DNA from: Micrasema longulum
Taxonomy: Eukaryota > Arthropoda > Insecta > Trichoptera > Brachycentridae
DNA length: 64,000 nt
NCBI GenBank assembly: GCA_022494885.1
Contig: JAGVSM010003446.1
Span: forward strand, 170,597-234,596
Reading direction: 5' to 3'
Below the pieces are notes generated by a model. That model searched no databases. It was given only the letters and a program-made list of their open reading frames with translations, and was not told where the DNA came from. Shown piece after piece: positions 1 to 9,400 of this stretch. The position numbers and the translations under genes are program-made. How positions within the stretch are numbered: position 1 is the stretch's first letter; each line of letters begins with the position of its first letter.

Positions 1-80
1 ACATAAGCCAACAGAGTTTGTATTCGACCCTCTGTGGAAAACGTAGCCAGTGTAGTTCCCGAAGTAGTGGAGTGATATGA
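1..80. repeat. Dispersed repeat fragment, also present at about 63629-63685
   Basis: The first bases of the window (CATAAGCCAACAGAG ... CCCGAAGTAGTGG) recur near the other end of the window, where they directly precede a LINE reverse-transcriptase fragment. The two copies differ by several substitutions and a small indel. Both break off right after the same CCCGAAGTAGTGG string, so this is an element edge or a shared junction. Family unknown. No open frame is conserved between the copies. Confidence 0.6.
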
Positions 81-84
81 CTGA

Positions 85-240
85 ACTCAATATATAGAAA
101 CAGTTATAAAGATAGAAGACAAAGTGAAAAACAAAGTAAAAAACGAAGTAAAAATGTAGTAAAAAAACAAAAAAACATAATAAAACAAAGTAATAAAAGT
201 AGTGAAAACATAGTAAATATAAAATAACTTTGTTTTGAAG
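85..240 (-). repeat. Degenerate A-rich repeat, inverted relative to 10630-10905
   Basis: On the minus strand this stretch reads as an irregular array of TTTTTACTTTG / TTTACTACATT-like units and ends in ATAACTGTTTCTATATATTG. The same array and the same end (ATAACTGTTTCTACATATTG) lie on the plus strand at 10630-10905. It is a dispersed repeat with internal degenerate tandem structure. No coding potential is visible. Confidence 0.55.
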
Positions 241-527
241 CACGTAATTTTTATTTTTTCCACCCACAAGTTTCAAAGTTGAATAAATTTCCTTTTCTAG
301 ATATAGTTTTGAAACGAATCTTATCCTATTTTATTTTAACAATGATTACTAAATATTTAATCTCACCATATTATCGAGATTATCGAGCTAACAAGTCTAG
401 TCTTTTTGTCATGTTGTTCTTGTAAAATGATAGGTGTAAAATTAGATAGATACAATCTTTAAAACTAGACAGGAGTGAACTATTTAAATTGTCATTTATT
501 ATTTGAATTATATCTAGATAAAGAAGC

Positions 528-790
528 TTGGGTAGCTTTGAAACTGGTTGGAACAAAAAAATGTGGTTAAAAACAAACAAAAAAATATTTTACGAAAAAA
601 AGCGAAGGGACGTTGCTCAGGTGTCGCCAAATGAAGTCAACGACGATGCAAAATCACTAAAACGTATTATAACAGGTAAAAAAACATGGGTTTACGGATA
701 TGACGTCAAAACTAAGGCTCAATCGTCCCAGTGGAGGCATTCTTGATAGCCAAAATGAAAATCGCCGAGCACGCCGAACACGTTTAACCT
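528..790 (+). pseudogene. Mariner (DD34D) transposase remnant
   Basis: A 72-codon open frame ends in the sequence TWVYGYDVKTKAQSSQW, which is the conserved block around the first catalytic aspartate of mariner transposases. Upstream, NEVNDDAKSLKRIITG matches the same family region. The usual family motif is GDETW; here the codons read GKKTW, so the first catalytic Asp is lost. After residue 72 the frame hits two stops, and a basic RRARRTR stretch in another frame resembles the usual PKKARQ segment. Only about a quarter of the approximately 345-residue protein is recognisable, and no terminal repeats were identified. This is a dead copy. Confidence 0.8.
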
Positions 791-938
791 TAGCGGCTGC
801 CACAGGCAAAGTGAACCATAAATACAGCTGAAAAATTAAGCATATTTCAAGGGCATGAATACCAACATAATAAATGACAAGCGGGCTTTCCAAACCCACA
901 AAATTAAAAATATCCCGTTATTTTCCGAACACACCTCG

Positions 939-1142
939 TATATAAAAGGCCAAGCATCGGCGGGCCGCTAGTTTGAGTCAATATTTTTGCCAAACGACAA
1001 TCCAACAATATACATCTAAAGAAACGAAGCGGATACAAATTGATAAAAAGAACCATGCTGTTTCAAATTATATTGGTTTTACAATGCTAAAATAACGAGT
1101 GATTAATTGTCTCTTGAGAAGAATTAACAATTTGGTAATTAG
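939..1142 (+). promoter_or_regulatory. TATA-box promoter with possible non-coding first exon and splice donor
   Basis: TATATAAAAGGCC lies at 939-951. About 30 bp downstream is a CTAGTT initiator-like site with A at 970, the normal spacing for an arthropod TATA promoter. The local sequence is markedly more GC-rich than its surroundings. Downstream, AG|GTAAGTAT at 1141-1150 is a near-perfect 5' splice donor. This suggests a first exon of about 970-1142. The only ATG (1054) opens an 11-codon frame, so the exon would be untranslated. No downstream coding exon could be recognised. It might instead be a promoter within an old transposon, since a mariner remnant lies just upstream. Confidence 0.35.
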
Positions 1143-1797
1143 GTAAGTATTATATGAACGACTGTACGAAAGATGCCGGCAATTACTTACAAATATATTA
1201 ATTAAGTCTAATTGTTTCGTGACACAATGACTTAACACATCGTTTAAACAATATTTTACGTATTTTAAATGTTGGTAGATAAGGACTTTATTTCAATAAA
1301 TAAATTATACTATAAATATTTCATAAAATAAATAATTCAATCAAAATGTTTATTAAATTGACCAATATTTAATTATTTTATTTTATTTAATTTTACAATA
1401 CGCCCATAGGGGCCCATAGGGGCATTTACAAAAAATATATAGATAAGTACAAACATACTAAGTAATAATTTAAAAGATAAACATATAAAAAAAAATAAAA
1501 AGCATACTGCCATGCAAAATAAAAAGAGAAACTTTACATAGTAAAAAAAAAAAAAATATATATGGATATAAGAAAAGTAATTGAATTAAAAAGCTATTTG
1601 TAAATAACTTGTAAAGAATTTAAACAAAAAAATATATACATTTACATATACTTATACGTATAAAAAAATAATATTAACAAAGTATTGTTAAAAACAACCA
1701 ATAAAAATTAGTGTACAGTAAGTATATATAAGATAATAACATAATATCAGGTACACAAAAATATTTGATACATTAATTTCAGAAAAATTAGCAGTTC
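1143..1797. other. AT-rich stretch, no gene seen
   Basis: Long A/T runs with no supported open frame. Near 1395-1430 the direct repeat GCCCATAGGGGCCCATAGGG, with T-rich sequence before it, looks like the reverse complement of a LINE 3' end (a small hairpin followed by an AAATAAAATAA-type tail). The assignment is weak. Confidence 0.4.
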
Positions 1798-1946
1798 ACA
1801 ATGGAGTCCAGTTCCAGACTCTGATGAATGGGAGCGGAGTATGGACTTAAAAAACAGGGATGAAAGTGGGTTGAATGCTTTCAAAATGCGACCTCTTAGA
1901 CAAATGTGTGGTAAAACTATTTACGGTAAACGCAGACGTGTTTTTA
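1798..1946 (+). pseudogene. RTE-type LINE C-terminal fragment (FGHVERM family)
   Basis: The DNA is clearly similar to 34100-34220. There the translation reads MYGSETWNW ... DESRVNAVEMRSLRRMCGKS, the segment between the RT thumb and C-terminus of RTE-type LINEs. Here the same region is broken by frameshifts and a stop, but GATGAAAG ... GTTGAATGC ... ATGCGACCTCTTAGACAAATG can still be aligned. The fragment is short and non-functional. Confidence 0.65.
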
Positions 1947-1984
1947 TTTTTAAAGAAATATTAGCGTTCTTATAATTTACCCAA

Positions 1985-2100
1985 ACATTTCAATTTTGGT
2001 GGCCATTTTCCAGAGTTTTAAATAACTCAAATGGAAACCCAGTTGGGGTAGAGTGGGGTTCGAACCTCAGACCTCTGATCCGTGAGTCCACAATATCACA
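1985..2100 (-). repeat. tRNA-derived SINE (type S4)
   Basis: On the minus strand a tRNA-like head contains the box-B-like string GAGGTTCGAACCCC and is followed by a body including GGAAAATGGCCACCAAAATT. The same head and body occur at 43140-43290 (-) with roughly 75-80 percent similarity by eye. A body-only relative lies near 60270-60350. RNA polymerase III promoters of this kind drive SINE transcription. The copy is diverged and has no clear target duplication. Confidence 0.65.
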
Positions 2101-2352
2101 AAGTTTCAACATTCAAAGTTTCACCACCACTGTTCGTTTCATCACTTATTTATACATTTCTTGCAGGAGGCATTGTGTCCCCTCCTTCCCCTCTCTTCCG
2201 TCGTTCTACCAATGATGTAAGTCGAAGTGTTTTTAATCTAGCGTGATGGGTCATTATTTTGAGTAGTTTAGTCATTTTTGTAGCATATCTTTATACTTTT
2301 TCCAGTAACTCAATATCTTTCGCGACATTCGTTAAGATACATATATACCTCG

Positions 2353-2807
2353 CTCATTGAATCTATTATATCTTACGGAGTGCGTGTCTGGGGTCTCACC
2401 TTCCAGTCTCATCTGGGTAAAATTTATGATATTCAGGTGAGACTGTTGAGGAGGACTGTACCAGATAGCATAATCCGTGAGGCGAAACATACGGGCGAAG
2501 GTGTATATTTTAAATTCTGTACTGTCTTGCCGGTAAAACAACTTTGTTACTACAAATTGATTGTAGATCACTTTGTTGATCCTTTGTTGATGATAAAAAA
2601 AAAGTTTTCCACACTCACAACACTAGATTAAAAACTAAGGGCTCCCTGTTTGTTCCCCGAATTACAAATTACTTTGGAAAGCGAACATTAAATTGCGTTG
2701 TTCCAACATTGTTCAATGATCTCCCAAAAACCATCATTAACATGAAAGATCTTCATATGAAAAAAAAAGAACTGAAGAAATATCTTCTAGATAGTTTATA
2801 GTGGCTG
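2353..2807 (+). pseudogene. Non-LTR retrotransposon C-terminus (Jockey/CR1 group)
   Basis: The frame reads SLIESIISYGVRVWG, the conserved motif shortly after the RT domain of Jockey/CR1-type LINEs, and continues to about 2630. After one frameshift near a run of nine A (2597-2605), a second frame continues through HNTRLKTKGSLFVPRI and FNDLPKTIINMKD to a stop at 2799. That gives nearly the whole C-terminal 150 residues, lacking the RT catalytic motifs. A 3' UTR of about 200 bp follows, containing a small hairpin around CCACCGAAAAGTC, and ends in an AAATAAATAAAAATAAA-type tail near 3000. This is a 5'-truncated, dead copy. Confidence 0.8.
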
Positions 2808-3000
2808 TTTATAAATAAATTTGTTAACTATGAATAAAATATATGTAATATAAACCTGTCATAAAAAAAATGTGTCCCACCGAAAAGTCTTTAGACTTAG
2901 TGGGTAACAAATTCTTGTAGGTATTTTTTTTTTATTATAAAATAAACGCTGCTCTGCTGCAGCAATGAAACTGAAATAAATAAAAATAAATAAAAGTAAA
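2808..3000 (+). repeat. 3' UTR and A-rich tail of the preceding LINE
   Basis: The stretch follows the C-terminal stop and includes the inverted pair CCCAC ... GTGGG around CGAAAAGTCTTTAGACTTA. It ends in tandem AAATAAAT units, the usual priming tail of Jockey/CR1 LINEs. Stem-loops next to the tail are typical binding sites for the element's own reverse transcriptase. Confidence 0.55.
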
Positions 3001-4190
3001 GAATTCATACTTGAAATCCATACTTTAAAAGAGAATTTATTAATATTGTTATTAAATTTATTTTTTTTATTATTTTACGTATGCCTTTTTGGAAAATTTA
3101 TTCAGAAAAAAAATACAGTAATATTGAAAAGCATAAAACAAACTTAACAATTTATGTTTCAAAACATTGAATGAAGTTGACGTGAGTGTAAAAGCTTAAC
3201 CCGTATCAATATTTGACATTAGGTTACAAAAAATTAAAGCTAACAATAAAAAAATGATACGCTTTTAACCCAAGCATTCTATTTACTATTGACAACAGAT
3301 GTTCCAACAATTAAGTACACATTTATGTATATATAGTTGGGTCACGCATTGGGAATCACTCAGTCAATTTAAATAGAGTATTATTCTTGATAATAGAGTC
3401 ATCATAAATATATCATTCTCAATAACTAGTCGATAAATTATGAATTTATGTTAAGTAAGTGATAAAACAAAAACAGTTTATTTATTTATATATTGATTTA
3501 CTTTCTTTCTCCCCAGATTATTTATTTATTATTTTTTTAACAGAAACAAACAGTCGAAAATGATTTAATAACATAAAAAGAGACCAGCAAAGTTTCTAAA
3601 TAAAAATCATACATATTAAATTGTGGTACAAAAAAAGGGTGTCTTTATGTGTTTTTGTATGAGAAAATGTTTAGAGGCGTGGGCGTATGTGTTTGTGTGG
3701 GAGTAAGTGTTAGGTGTGTGTAAGAGTGAGCATCATTAAATAGCAAGTGAGATCGTATGACAGCCAGAAACAATGAGTCTTAATTTATTTTTAGATAAAT
3801 TGAGGGGCTTGTTAAATATATCAATAGATGAAAAAAAAGCATAATACAATAGTAAGAGTCAGAACGATAGAGGAAAGAGTGTTGTGCATAGTTAGTGATA
3901 CAGATTGGCAGATGGAATAAATACTTATTTCTTGTCACGAAAGGGAACATTAAAATTAATTTTGGAGAGTAGGTTAAAAGGCTGCTTTATTATTTAATCA
4001 TTTACATAAACTACATAATTCAGATATAGTGCGTCTATTTTCAGGGGTAAAAAATCCATTTTGTTTAGCAGATTGGCTGTTAGTACAATGCATTTTCTTG
4101 TTTTTGTAATCAAGGTATTTAAAAAACTTTCGTTGAACATTATTAATCCTTTTCATGTTTGTTATGGCACTGGGGCAATGATTTTGAAGG
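3001..4190. other. AT-rich stretch without recognised gene
   Basis: Mostly A/T runs. A GT-rich segment at 3640-3730 (on the minus strand, an ACACATAAAGACAC-like CA-rich segment) resembles the CA-rich region at about 45120-45230 and may be a shared LINE 3' UTR. A 91-codon minus frame at 3998-4273 overlaps the SINE at 4196 and shows no domain. Confidence 0.4.
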
Positions 4191-4195
4191 AGAGG

Positions 4196-4372
4196 CGGCC
4201 TCCGTGGTGGAGTGGTCAAGACGCTTGACTCACACACGGGAGGTTCCGGGATCGATTCCCGGTGAAAACACAAAAATTAAAAATATGATTTTTCTCAAGC
4301 CTGGGTGTTCTGTGAGGTAATTCACCTCTGTAATTGGGCCTCCTGGCCTGTTGTGGTGTAAAAAAATGAATT
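4196..4372 (+). repeat. tRNA-derived SINE (type S1)
   Basis: A tRNA-like head starts CCTCCGTGGTGGAGTGGTCA (box A) and has GGGATCGATTCCCGG (box B) about 35 bp later. The body then includes CTCAAGCCTGGGTG and GGGCCTCCTGGCCTGTTGTG and ends in an A-rich tail. A second copy lies inverted at 19608-19783 with the same head, body and order. Two independent copies with aligned boundaries support a real SINE family rather than a tRNA gene; an intact cloverleaf is not formed. Confidence 0.75.
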
Positions 4373-4485
4373 AATGAATTTTTTACTCAGTGTTGACGTG
4401 ATCCATTTGTTTTTTTTAAAATAAATTGTTTACTACGGGACCTAGGACCATCCAAATACCATTAAAAGAGCATTTATATACATAT

Positions 4486-4880
4486 ACGGGTGTCCCATAA
4501 TCCAAGGTATTCCTTTAAAGGGGTGTTAGGCCAGCTGATGACTAACGAAATATGTAAAATATGTTTTCTGTAAAAATGCCTAGAGAAAGTAGATTCTTAA
4601 GGCTCTTGTTGAACATTTGATATGAGAATAGGCATCCGTCTTCTTTTGGGGTACAGAGATATAATTAATTAATGAATATTTAATTACAAAAAAATTCATT
4701 GCGTCACTCTTTCTTTAAAAAATAATCTAATTGGTTCAGTTTTGGGGTGCGCAAAATGGGACTACGAAACGTTGGTTTTGTCGATTTTAGTCAAGGATTT
4801 CAATTCGTCCGACGGTGACGTGCAATTTTCTTTTTTGCTCATCATCGGGGAGGCATTCGAGAAAAAAATGCACAAAAACA
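4486..4880 (+). mobile_element. Probable DNA-transposon remnant beginning GGGTGTCCCATAATCC
   Basis: The segment begins with GGGTGTCCCATAATCCAAGG, a terminus style seen in several insect DNA transposons. Its later part (GTTTTGGGGTGCGCAAAATG ... GGGGAGGCATTCGAG) is repeated in inverted orientation at 17595-17760. The shared part includes AATGCCTCCCCGAT, AAAATCGACAAAA and CAAAACTGAACC. No transposase frame remains, and the far terminus could not be found. Confidence 0.5.
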
Positions 4881-5325
4881 TATGGAAATACCTAAAAATC
4901 TAAATCCTCTTCCACCGCATATCCTCTTGATTTGGCCGTCGATAATTTGAACGCCATTCTCACATAAGAATTCAAATTTCAGGTTCATTGAAGTTTTGTA
5001 AGATTAACTAGAAACCTGTTATAATTTCGTTTACCTAATTGTGAAGTTGCGTGCCTCAAAAATGTTCTTAATGATAATGGCATTGAAACGAACAATAAAA
5101 ATGCCGATATTTTTAGATTCGAATACATTTTTCACATTATTGTAAAACAGTTTTAAAAAAAGATTTTGTAGCCTCATTTACTCCCCTGTTGGTGTGAGCA
5201 TTTCTTCAACCGATTTCGGGACTATTATTGATATTTAACGAATTACTTTTTTTTTTATTATAACTTCTAGTATTAAAGGCATTATCATTATTTTTACGTA
5301 TCTTAATATTATTAACGATGTCGCC

Positions 5326-5412
5326 ACAGATTGGTTTGAGGTCACCACCGGAGTTCGCCAAGGTTGCGTCCTTGCACCGTTCCTTTTTATAATCCTCGTG
5401 GACTACATCCTT
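5326..5412 (+). pseudogene. RTE-like LINE reverse-transcriptase fragment
   Basis: The translation reads TDWFEVTTGVRQGCVLAPFL followed by FIILVDY. This is the conserved RT block (motif B region, RQG) and matches 29330-29410, where the same family reads GMRQGCVLAPFLFIILMDY. The fragment is only about 29 codons, flanked by AT-rich DNA, and lies just upstream of a T-rich tract. Confidence 0.8.
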
Positions 5413-5823
5413 ATTTTATTTTTTTTATTTATTTATTATTTACATACAATACTAAATTTTTATTATTTTTAAAATATTTTTTAATTTATTTTTTTTACAG
5501 GACTCACCAAGCCAATTAATATGGCTTGTCGGTAAAGATCCTTTACATTAAAACATATGATAACACTACATACTTGTAAAATAATAATTACTACTAACTC
5601 AAATATAAGGAGCGAAAAAAAAAGTACATATAATATATGTTTTTAAATAATATTTAGAAAAATGTAAAAAAAGGCAAAAAATTTGTAAATTATATCGCAC
5701 TTATAAGATAATAAATAAATACAAAACCGGAGTACCGAAATTTAAAACAGAAGTGTGCACATATTGAATAGGCACAAAGCATTTTATTAAAAACATTATT
5801 TCTTAACATATCTTTATTTATTT

Positions 5824-5920
5824 CCATTATTTCTGTATCTATATCTATATCTATATCTTTATCTATATCTATATCTATATCTATATCTATATCTTTATCT
5901 ATATCTATATCTTTATCTGT
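5824..5920. repeat. Imperfect (TATATC)n / (TATCTT) microsatellite
   Basis: About sixteen hexamer units, mainly TATATC with interspersed TATCTT, occupy this stretch. It abuts the 5'-truncation point of the LINE that starts at 5922, which suggests that the LINE inserted into, or recombined with, the array. An 83-codon minus frame rich in Asp-Ile repeats is only a translation of this array. Confidence 0.9.
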
Positions 5921-5921
5921 T

Positions 5922-7100
5922 TTTCGGGCTGGACACAGCACTACTACCGTCTAAGTTAAAATAACTGACGACATTAGACAAGCAATGAATGATAAACGTC
6001 TAACGCTTTTGGTCCTACTTGATTTTAGTAGTGCTTTTAACTCTGTTGATTTTGACCTGATTCTCGCTAGACTTAAGTCCTTAAATCTATCGTCATCCGT
6101 GATAAATTGGTTTTCAACGTATTTACGTGGCCGTCGTCAATGCGTTAAAATGGCAGATATCTTTTCAGATTGGATTGATCTTACCGCCGGTGTGCCACAA
6201 GGGGGGGTACTTTCTCCACTTTTATTTTCCCTTTTTATCAATCCAATAACAAAAAACCTCCCCTGTTCGTACCATTTATATGCCGATGATTTGCAATTGT
6301 ATATTCATTTTGAGCCCGTCAACATTGTTGAAACACATAGAGTAATGTCACTTGCACTCGACCATATCTCTTCATGGACAAAAAAATATGGACTATTCAT
6401 AAATCCAACAAAAACCCAAATTGTACTTGTTGGTAGTAAACAAATGTATTCAAAGGTGAATTTTTCCACACTTCCTCTTTTCAAAATAGATGGTACAGAA
6501 ATTCCATTCATGACTTCAGACAAAAACTTAGGTATTATCATTCATAAGCATTTAGTGTGGCACGATCAGGTTAACGAAGTTAGTCGTAAACTTTATAGCA
6601 ATTTGCACTCACTTAAAAGATTACAGAATTTCTTGCCAATTAATGTTAAGCAAACATTAGTGCAGAGCTTACTTCTTCCACTCCTTGACTACGCGGATAT
6701 ATGTTATCCAGATGCTAACTCTAAATTGCTTGATAAATTAGAACGATTGCAGAATATTTGTATTCGTTATATCTTTAATCTTCGCAAATTTGACCACATA
6801 ACCGATACACTGGCTCAGTATCAGGCATAGAAGAAACATTCACATTCTATCACTTCTTCACAATATTTTAAATAATCCCGCTTCGCCTGTTTATCTGAGA
6901 GAGCTCATCCAACCTCTTTCACAACACGGACTATCTCTTCGTTCTAGTAACGAGAGAACCCTTTTAATACCCTGTCATCGCTCTAATTTTTTGCCTCCTC
7001 TTTCACAGTAGTAGCCGCTCGAATGTGGAATAATCTACCCACCAATGTATGAGACGCCCCTTCTTTATTTACATTTAAGTCAAGATTGAAATGTCACTAT
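5922..7100 (+). pseudogene. 5'-truncated non-LTR retrotransposon reverse transcriptase (CR1/L2/Jockey group)
   Basis: The recognisable part begins FRAGHSTTTV, the FRxGHST motif of CR1/Jockey RTs, then an in-frame stop (5946), then an open frame of 281 codons from ATG 5985. Motif A (LDFSSAFNSVD, residues 12-22), the GVPQGGVLSPLLF block (69-81) and motif C (YADD, 99-102) are all present, so the palm catalytic aspartates are intact. The frame stops at 6830; a shift then restores RNIHILSLLHNILNN ... HGLSLRSS, and a further shift gives VAARMWNNLP. Endonuclease and ORF1 are absent. This is the best-preserved RT in the window, but it is dead because of the truncation, a stop and two frameshifts. Confidence 0.9.
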
Positions 7101-7373
7101 CTAAATATTTAAATTGTTCCTTTATCTTTCTTCTTTCTTTCCCATCCCCTCTCCTCTCTTCATAGTAAAGTGTTATTTTTTTTATACATACATTTATTTT
7201 TGTTAATCTTTGCTTTTAATTTTTGTATAAAATTGTAAGATTCAATATGTCCATGTATAATTTTCTCAAACTAAAAAGTTTGTAGGAAGAAATTGCCTTA
7301 AGGCAATATGCCCGCCCTTATATGTATATTTATTGTATATGTATATAAAGTGTCAATAAATAAATAAATAAAA
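7101..7373 (+). repeat. 3' UTR of the LINE with palindromic hairpin and AATA tail
   Basis: After a C/T-rich stretch comes GAAATTGCCTTAAGGCAATA, in which TTGCCTTAAGGCAA is a perfect 14-bp palindrome. The segment ends in AATAAATAAATAAATAAA (about 7355-7373). The palindrome and its neighbour (GCCCGCC) recur inverted near 19565-19590 and 36780-36815, marking 3' ends of other copies. Such hairpins are the usual recognition sites for target-primed reverse transcription. Confidence 0.75.
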
Positions 7374-7560
7374 CCTCATCTGAAATCTTACTTCTTTCGT
7401 TTATCATACCCTCAATTTTTAAATCAGAAAATTTAATATGTAACGTTGCTTTAGTTAGAATATACATTTACGTATAAAATTGTAAAGCGCCCTTGAGGCG
7501 ATTTTTCACAAAAATGGGGTTATGTAAATCAGCCAATTGTTATTATTATTAATAAAGAGA
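7374..7560 (+). pseudogene. L2-type LINE extreme C-terminus and 3' end
   Basis: The first codons read LKSYFFRLSYPQF, identical in style to the C-terminus at 38730-38765. The UTR carries TGTAAAGCGCCCTTGAGGCG and ends in (ATT)n, the typical L2/CR1-type tail with the AAGCGC ... GGCGCTATAT stem partners. The LINE tail that ends at 7373 abuts it directly, so one element inserted into the other. Confidence 0.75.
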
Positions 7561-7599
7561 ACAAGCAACTCAAATAGTTTAAAATCATCGAGGAGTTAC

Positions 7600-7720
7600 C
7601 TGTTCAAATCCCTTCCCCCGAAGAAATTCCAGACATTTTTACCCTTCAACAGGCCAAGAGACTTAATGACGGTGGTAAATAAAATGACTTAAAATAGTCG
7701 CAACGCCCGGGGGGTGCATG
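7600..7720 (-). repeat. Possible diverged SINE remnant
   Basis: The string AACAGGCCAAGAGACTTAATGACGGTGG resembles the S1 body on the minus strand (AACAGGCCAGGAGGCCCAAT ... GTGG at about 19625), and TGTTCAAATCCC resembles a box B. The rest is too diverged for a firm call. Confidence 0.3.
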
Positions 7721-9080
7721 CTATTACCCACAAGGTCGCTTTGCAGATATGAAAGTCCTCAAAAATATTGTTTTTGCAGTGGTCACGCATTGTTGCCAAA
7801 CCGCGAATAATATATTATCATGATACAAATATAAGATAATTTTGTACTATGCCATGTTTTACGAGAAAAATATTTAACTGACTGGACTTTAAAAAAAAAC
7901 AGGTACTTTTATTAGACAAACGTTAAAAAACCATTAAATAATCATTTAGTAATTAAGTGAAATAATAAGGTTCATATTATTCTAAGACTTATTAACAGAT
8001 AGCCGGGTAAAAAAATCGACTATTCTGGCAATACATACTAACAAAATGTCCACCTTGTTTTGTTTATAATCTGACAGACGGTAAAATAATCGAACTTTTT
8101 ACTAATATTATTTATGAATTCGTTACTTACACATGAAATGTGATCCCACCCTATTCTCTTTTAAGTATTTTGACACTTAAACACGACACAACACGGCGTA
8201 ATTGAATAAAAATCGGGAGTTGCGTACTAAGTGACGTCTACAGAGTGACTAATGGCCAAAACGTCAAACTACTCATTTATGAGTAGTTTTGTCGGCTTCA
8301 GTTTGATGTGTGTACGCGGTATCAAGACTCTTATAATTCTATGATTGCTGTATAATATATCGATTGATTTATATCTGATTGCGGACCTGGTAAGTTGGAG
8401 TTAGCAGCTGCTTCTCCAGCTGCCCTGACTTCATCGTCGACGAAGTTGTTCCACATTAAACATGCCCATTAATATCGACTTCGGACTTAAAACACCCGTC
8501 CAGCGTCGAACCATTTTGTTTTGCAAAAAAAATCACCACATTTAGCGCCAAGAAAAATCTTAATTGGGATGCATCCTTGATGCATCGCTAATAATACATC
8601 CATTTTCAAAATTTTCACTTGTAAATAATTTCGTGATAAAGAGTACCTACCAGCTAAAAACAACATTTGAAAAAGAAGTTTTTAATCAAATTCAGACAGG
8701 ATTTTATGCATGATAAACATTTTAAAATAGGTTTTAATACCTAAGATTATTATTACGGATTATTTATATAGCGCCATTTTTTTGTAATGTTAATTCCTAA
8801 GGACGCTTTATAAAGTGATTTTTTTTATTTTTATAAATAAATATCGATGTGAAACTATTTAATTTGTCATCACATGTTACGGATTTATTCAAACGATTTA
8901 GAGAACAGGTGGGTTTTAAGTTTCTTTCGAAACATCACTTCACTCTCACAGTTTCGCTCCTCTGCTGGAAGAGCATTAATTTATTTGATTTATTAAAAAA
9001 AAAATACATTTAGAACATAAAAGAGTATCAAATTAATTTTCAATGCATTGCAGAATAAACATTCCGTAATGTAATGATAT
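7721..9080. other. Unassigned region with a short perfect palindrome
   Basis: No supported gene. AACTACTCATTTATGAGTAG followed by TT (about 8269-8290) is a 22-bp dyad with 10-bp arms. A GCGCCATTTTTTTG segment near 8770 with CGCTTTATA near 8805 resembles the reverse complement of the L2-type tail at 63525-63590. The sequence around 8390-8530 is GC-richer than its surroundings, but no domain was recognised. Confidence 0.35.
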
Positions 9081-9400
9081 TTAAATTTGTTGCAACAGAG
9101 AAGGAAAACATTTTTGAGAAGGAAATATGAAAGTCCAGGTATTTACAGGGCTTTTTACTTGTCATTGGCTGGTTTAAGTGGCCACTTTACACACTGTGAA
9201 ACATTCACTATTCTGCCTATGTTTAAACATCCACATTTTCTCAACTCTTCCATTTGTTGACTTTTGTTTTCTAATGTGTTTAAAAATGTTTTCCCTCTCT
9301 GTTGCAACAAATTTAAACATGAATAACTCTCTAGGAAGGAAATCCAGCAAGTCTGCAAGCATTTGGACATACTCAAAACATTGTGGTAATGATATTTGTT
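9081..9400. mobile_element. MITE of family P, short copy with inverted termini
   Basis: Left terminus TTAAATTTGTTGCAACAGAG and right terminus (reverse complement) TTAAATTTGTTGCAACAGAG at 9315 are identical over 20 bp and continue as GGAAAACATTTTT. The core includes TGTCATTGGCTGGTTTAAGT and GGCCACTTTACACACTG, shared by at least eight other places in the window. A flanking piece (GCAAGCATTTGGACATACTC) also recurs beside other copies, so the full element may extend to about 9390. Overlapping 73-101 codon frames on both strands are by-products. No transposase. Confidence 0.75.

Noticed and set aside
4196..4270. Functional tRNA gene
   Set aside because: Boxes A and B are present but the cloverleaf pairing fails. 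The sequence continues into a repeated body shared with 19608-19783, so it is a SINE. The same reasoning applies to 14278, 43600 and 55658.
5690..5941. Asp/Ile-repeat protein on the minus strand
   Set aside because: Simple translation of the (TATATC)n microsatellite.
8269..8290. 22-bp perfect palindrome as an operator
   Set aside because: One isolated dyad in AT-rich DNA with no adjacent gene. Perfect dyads of this size are unremarkable without supporting context; kept only as a note in the region entry.
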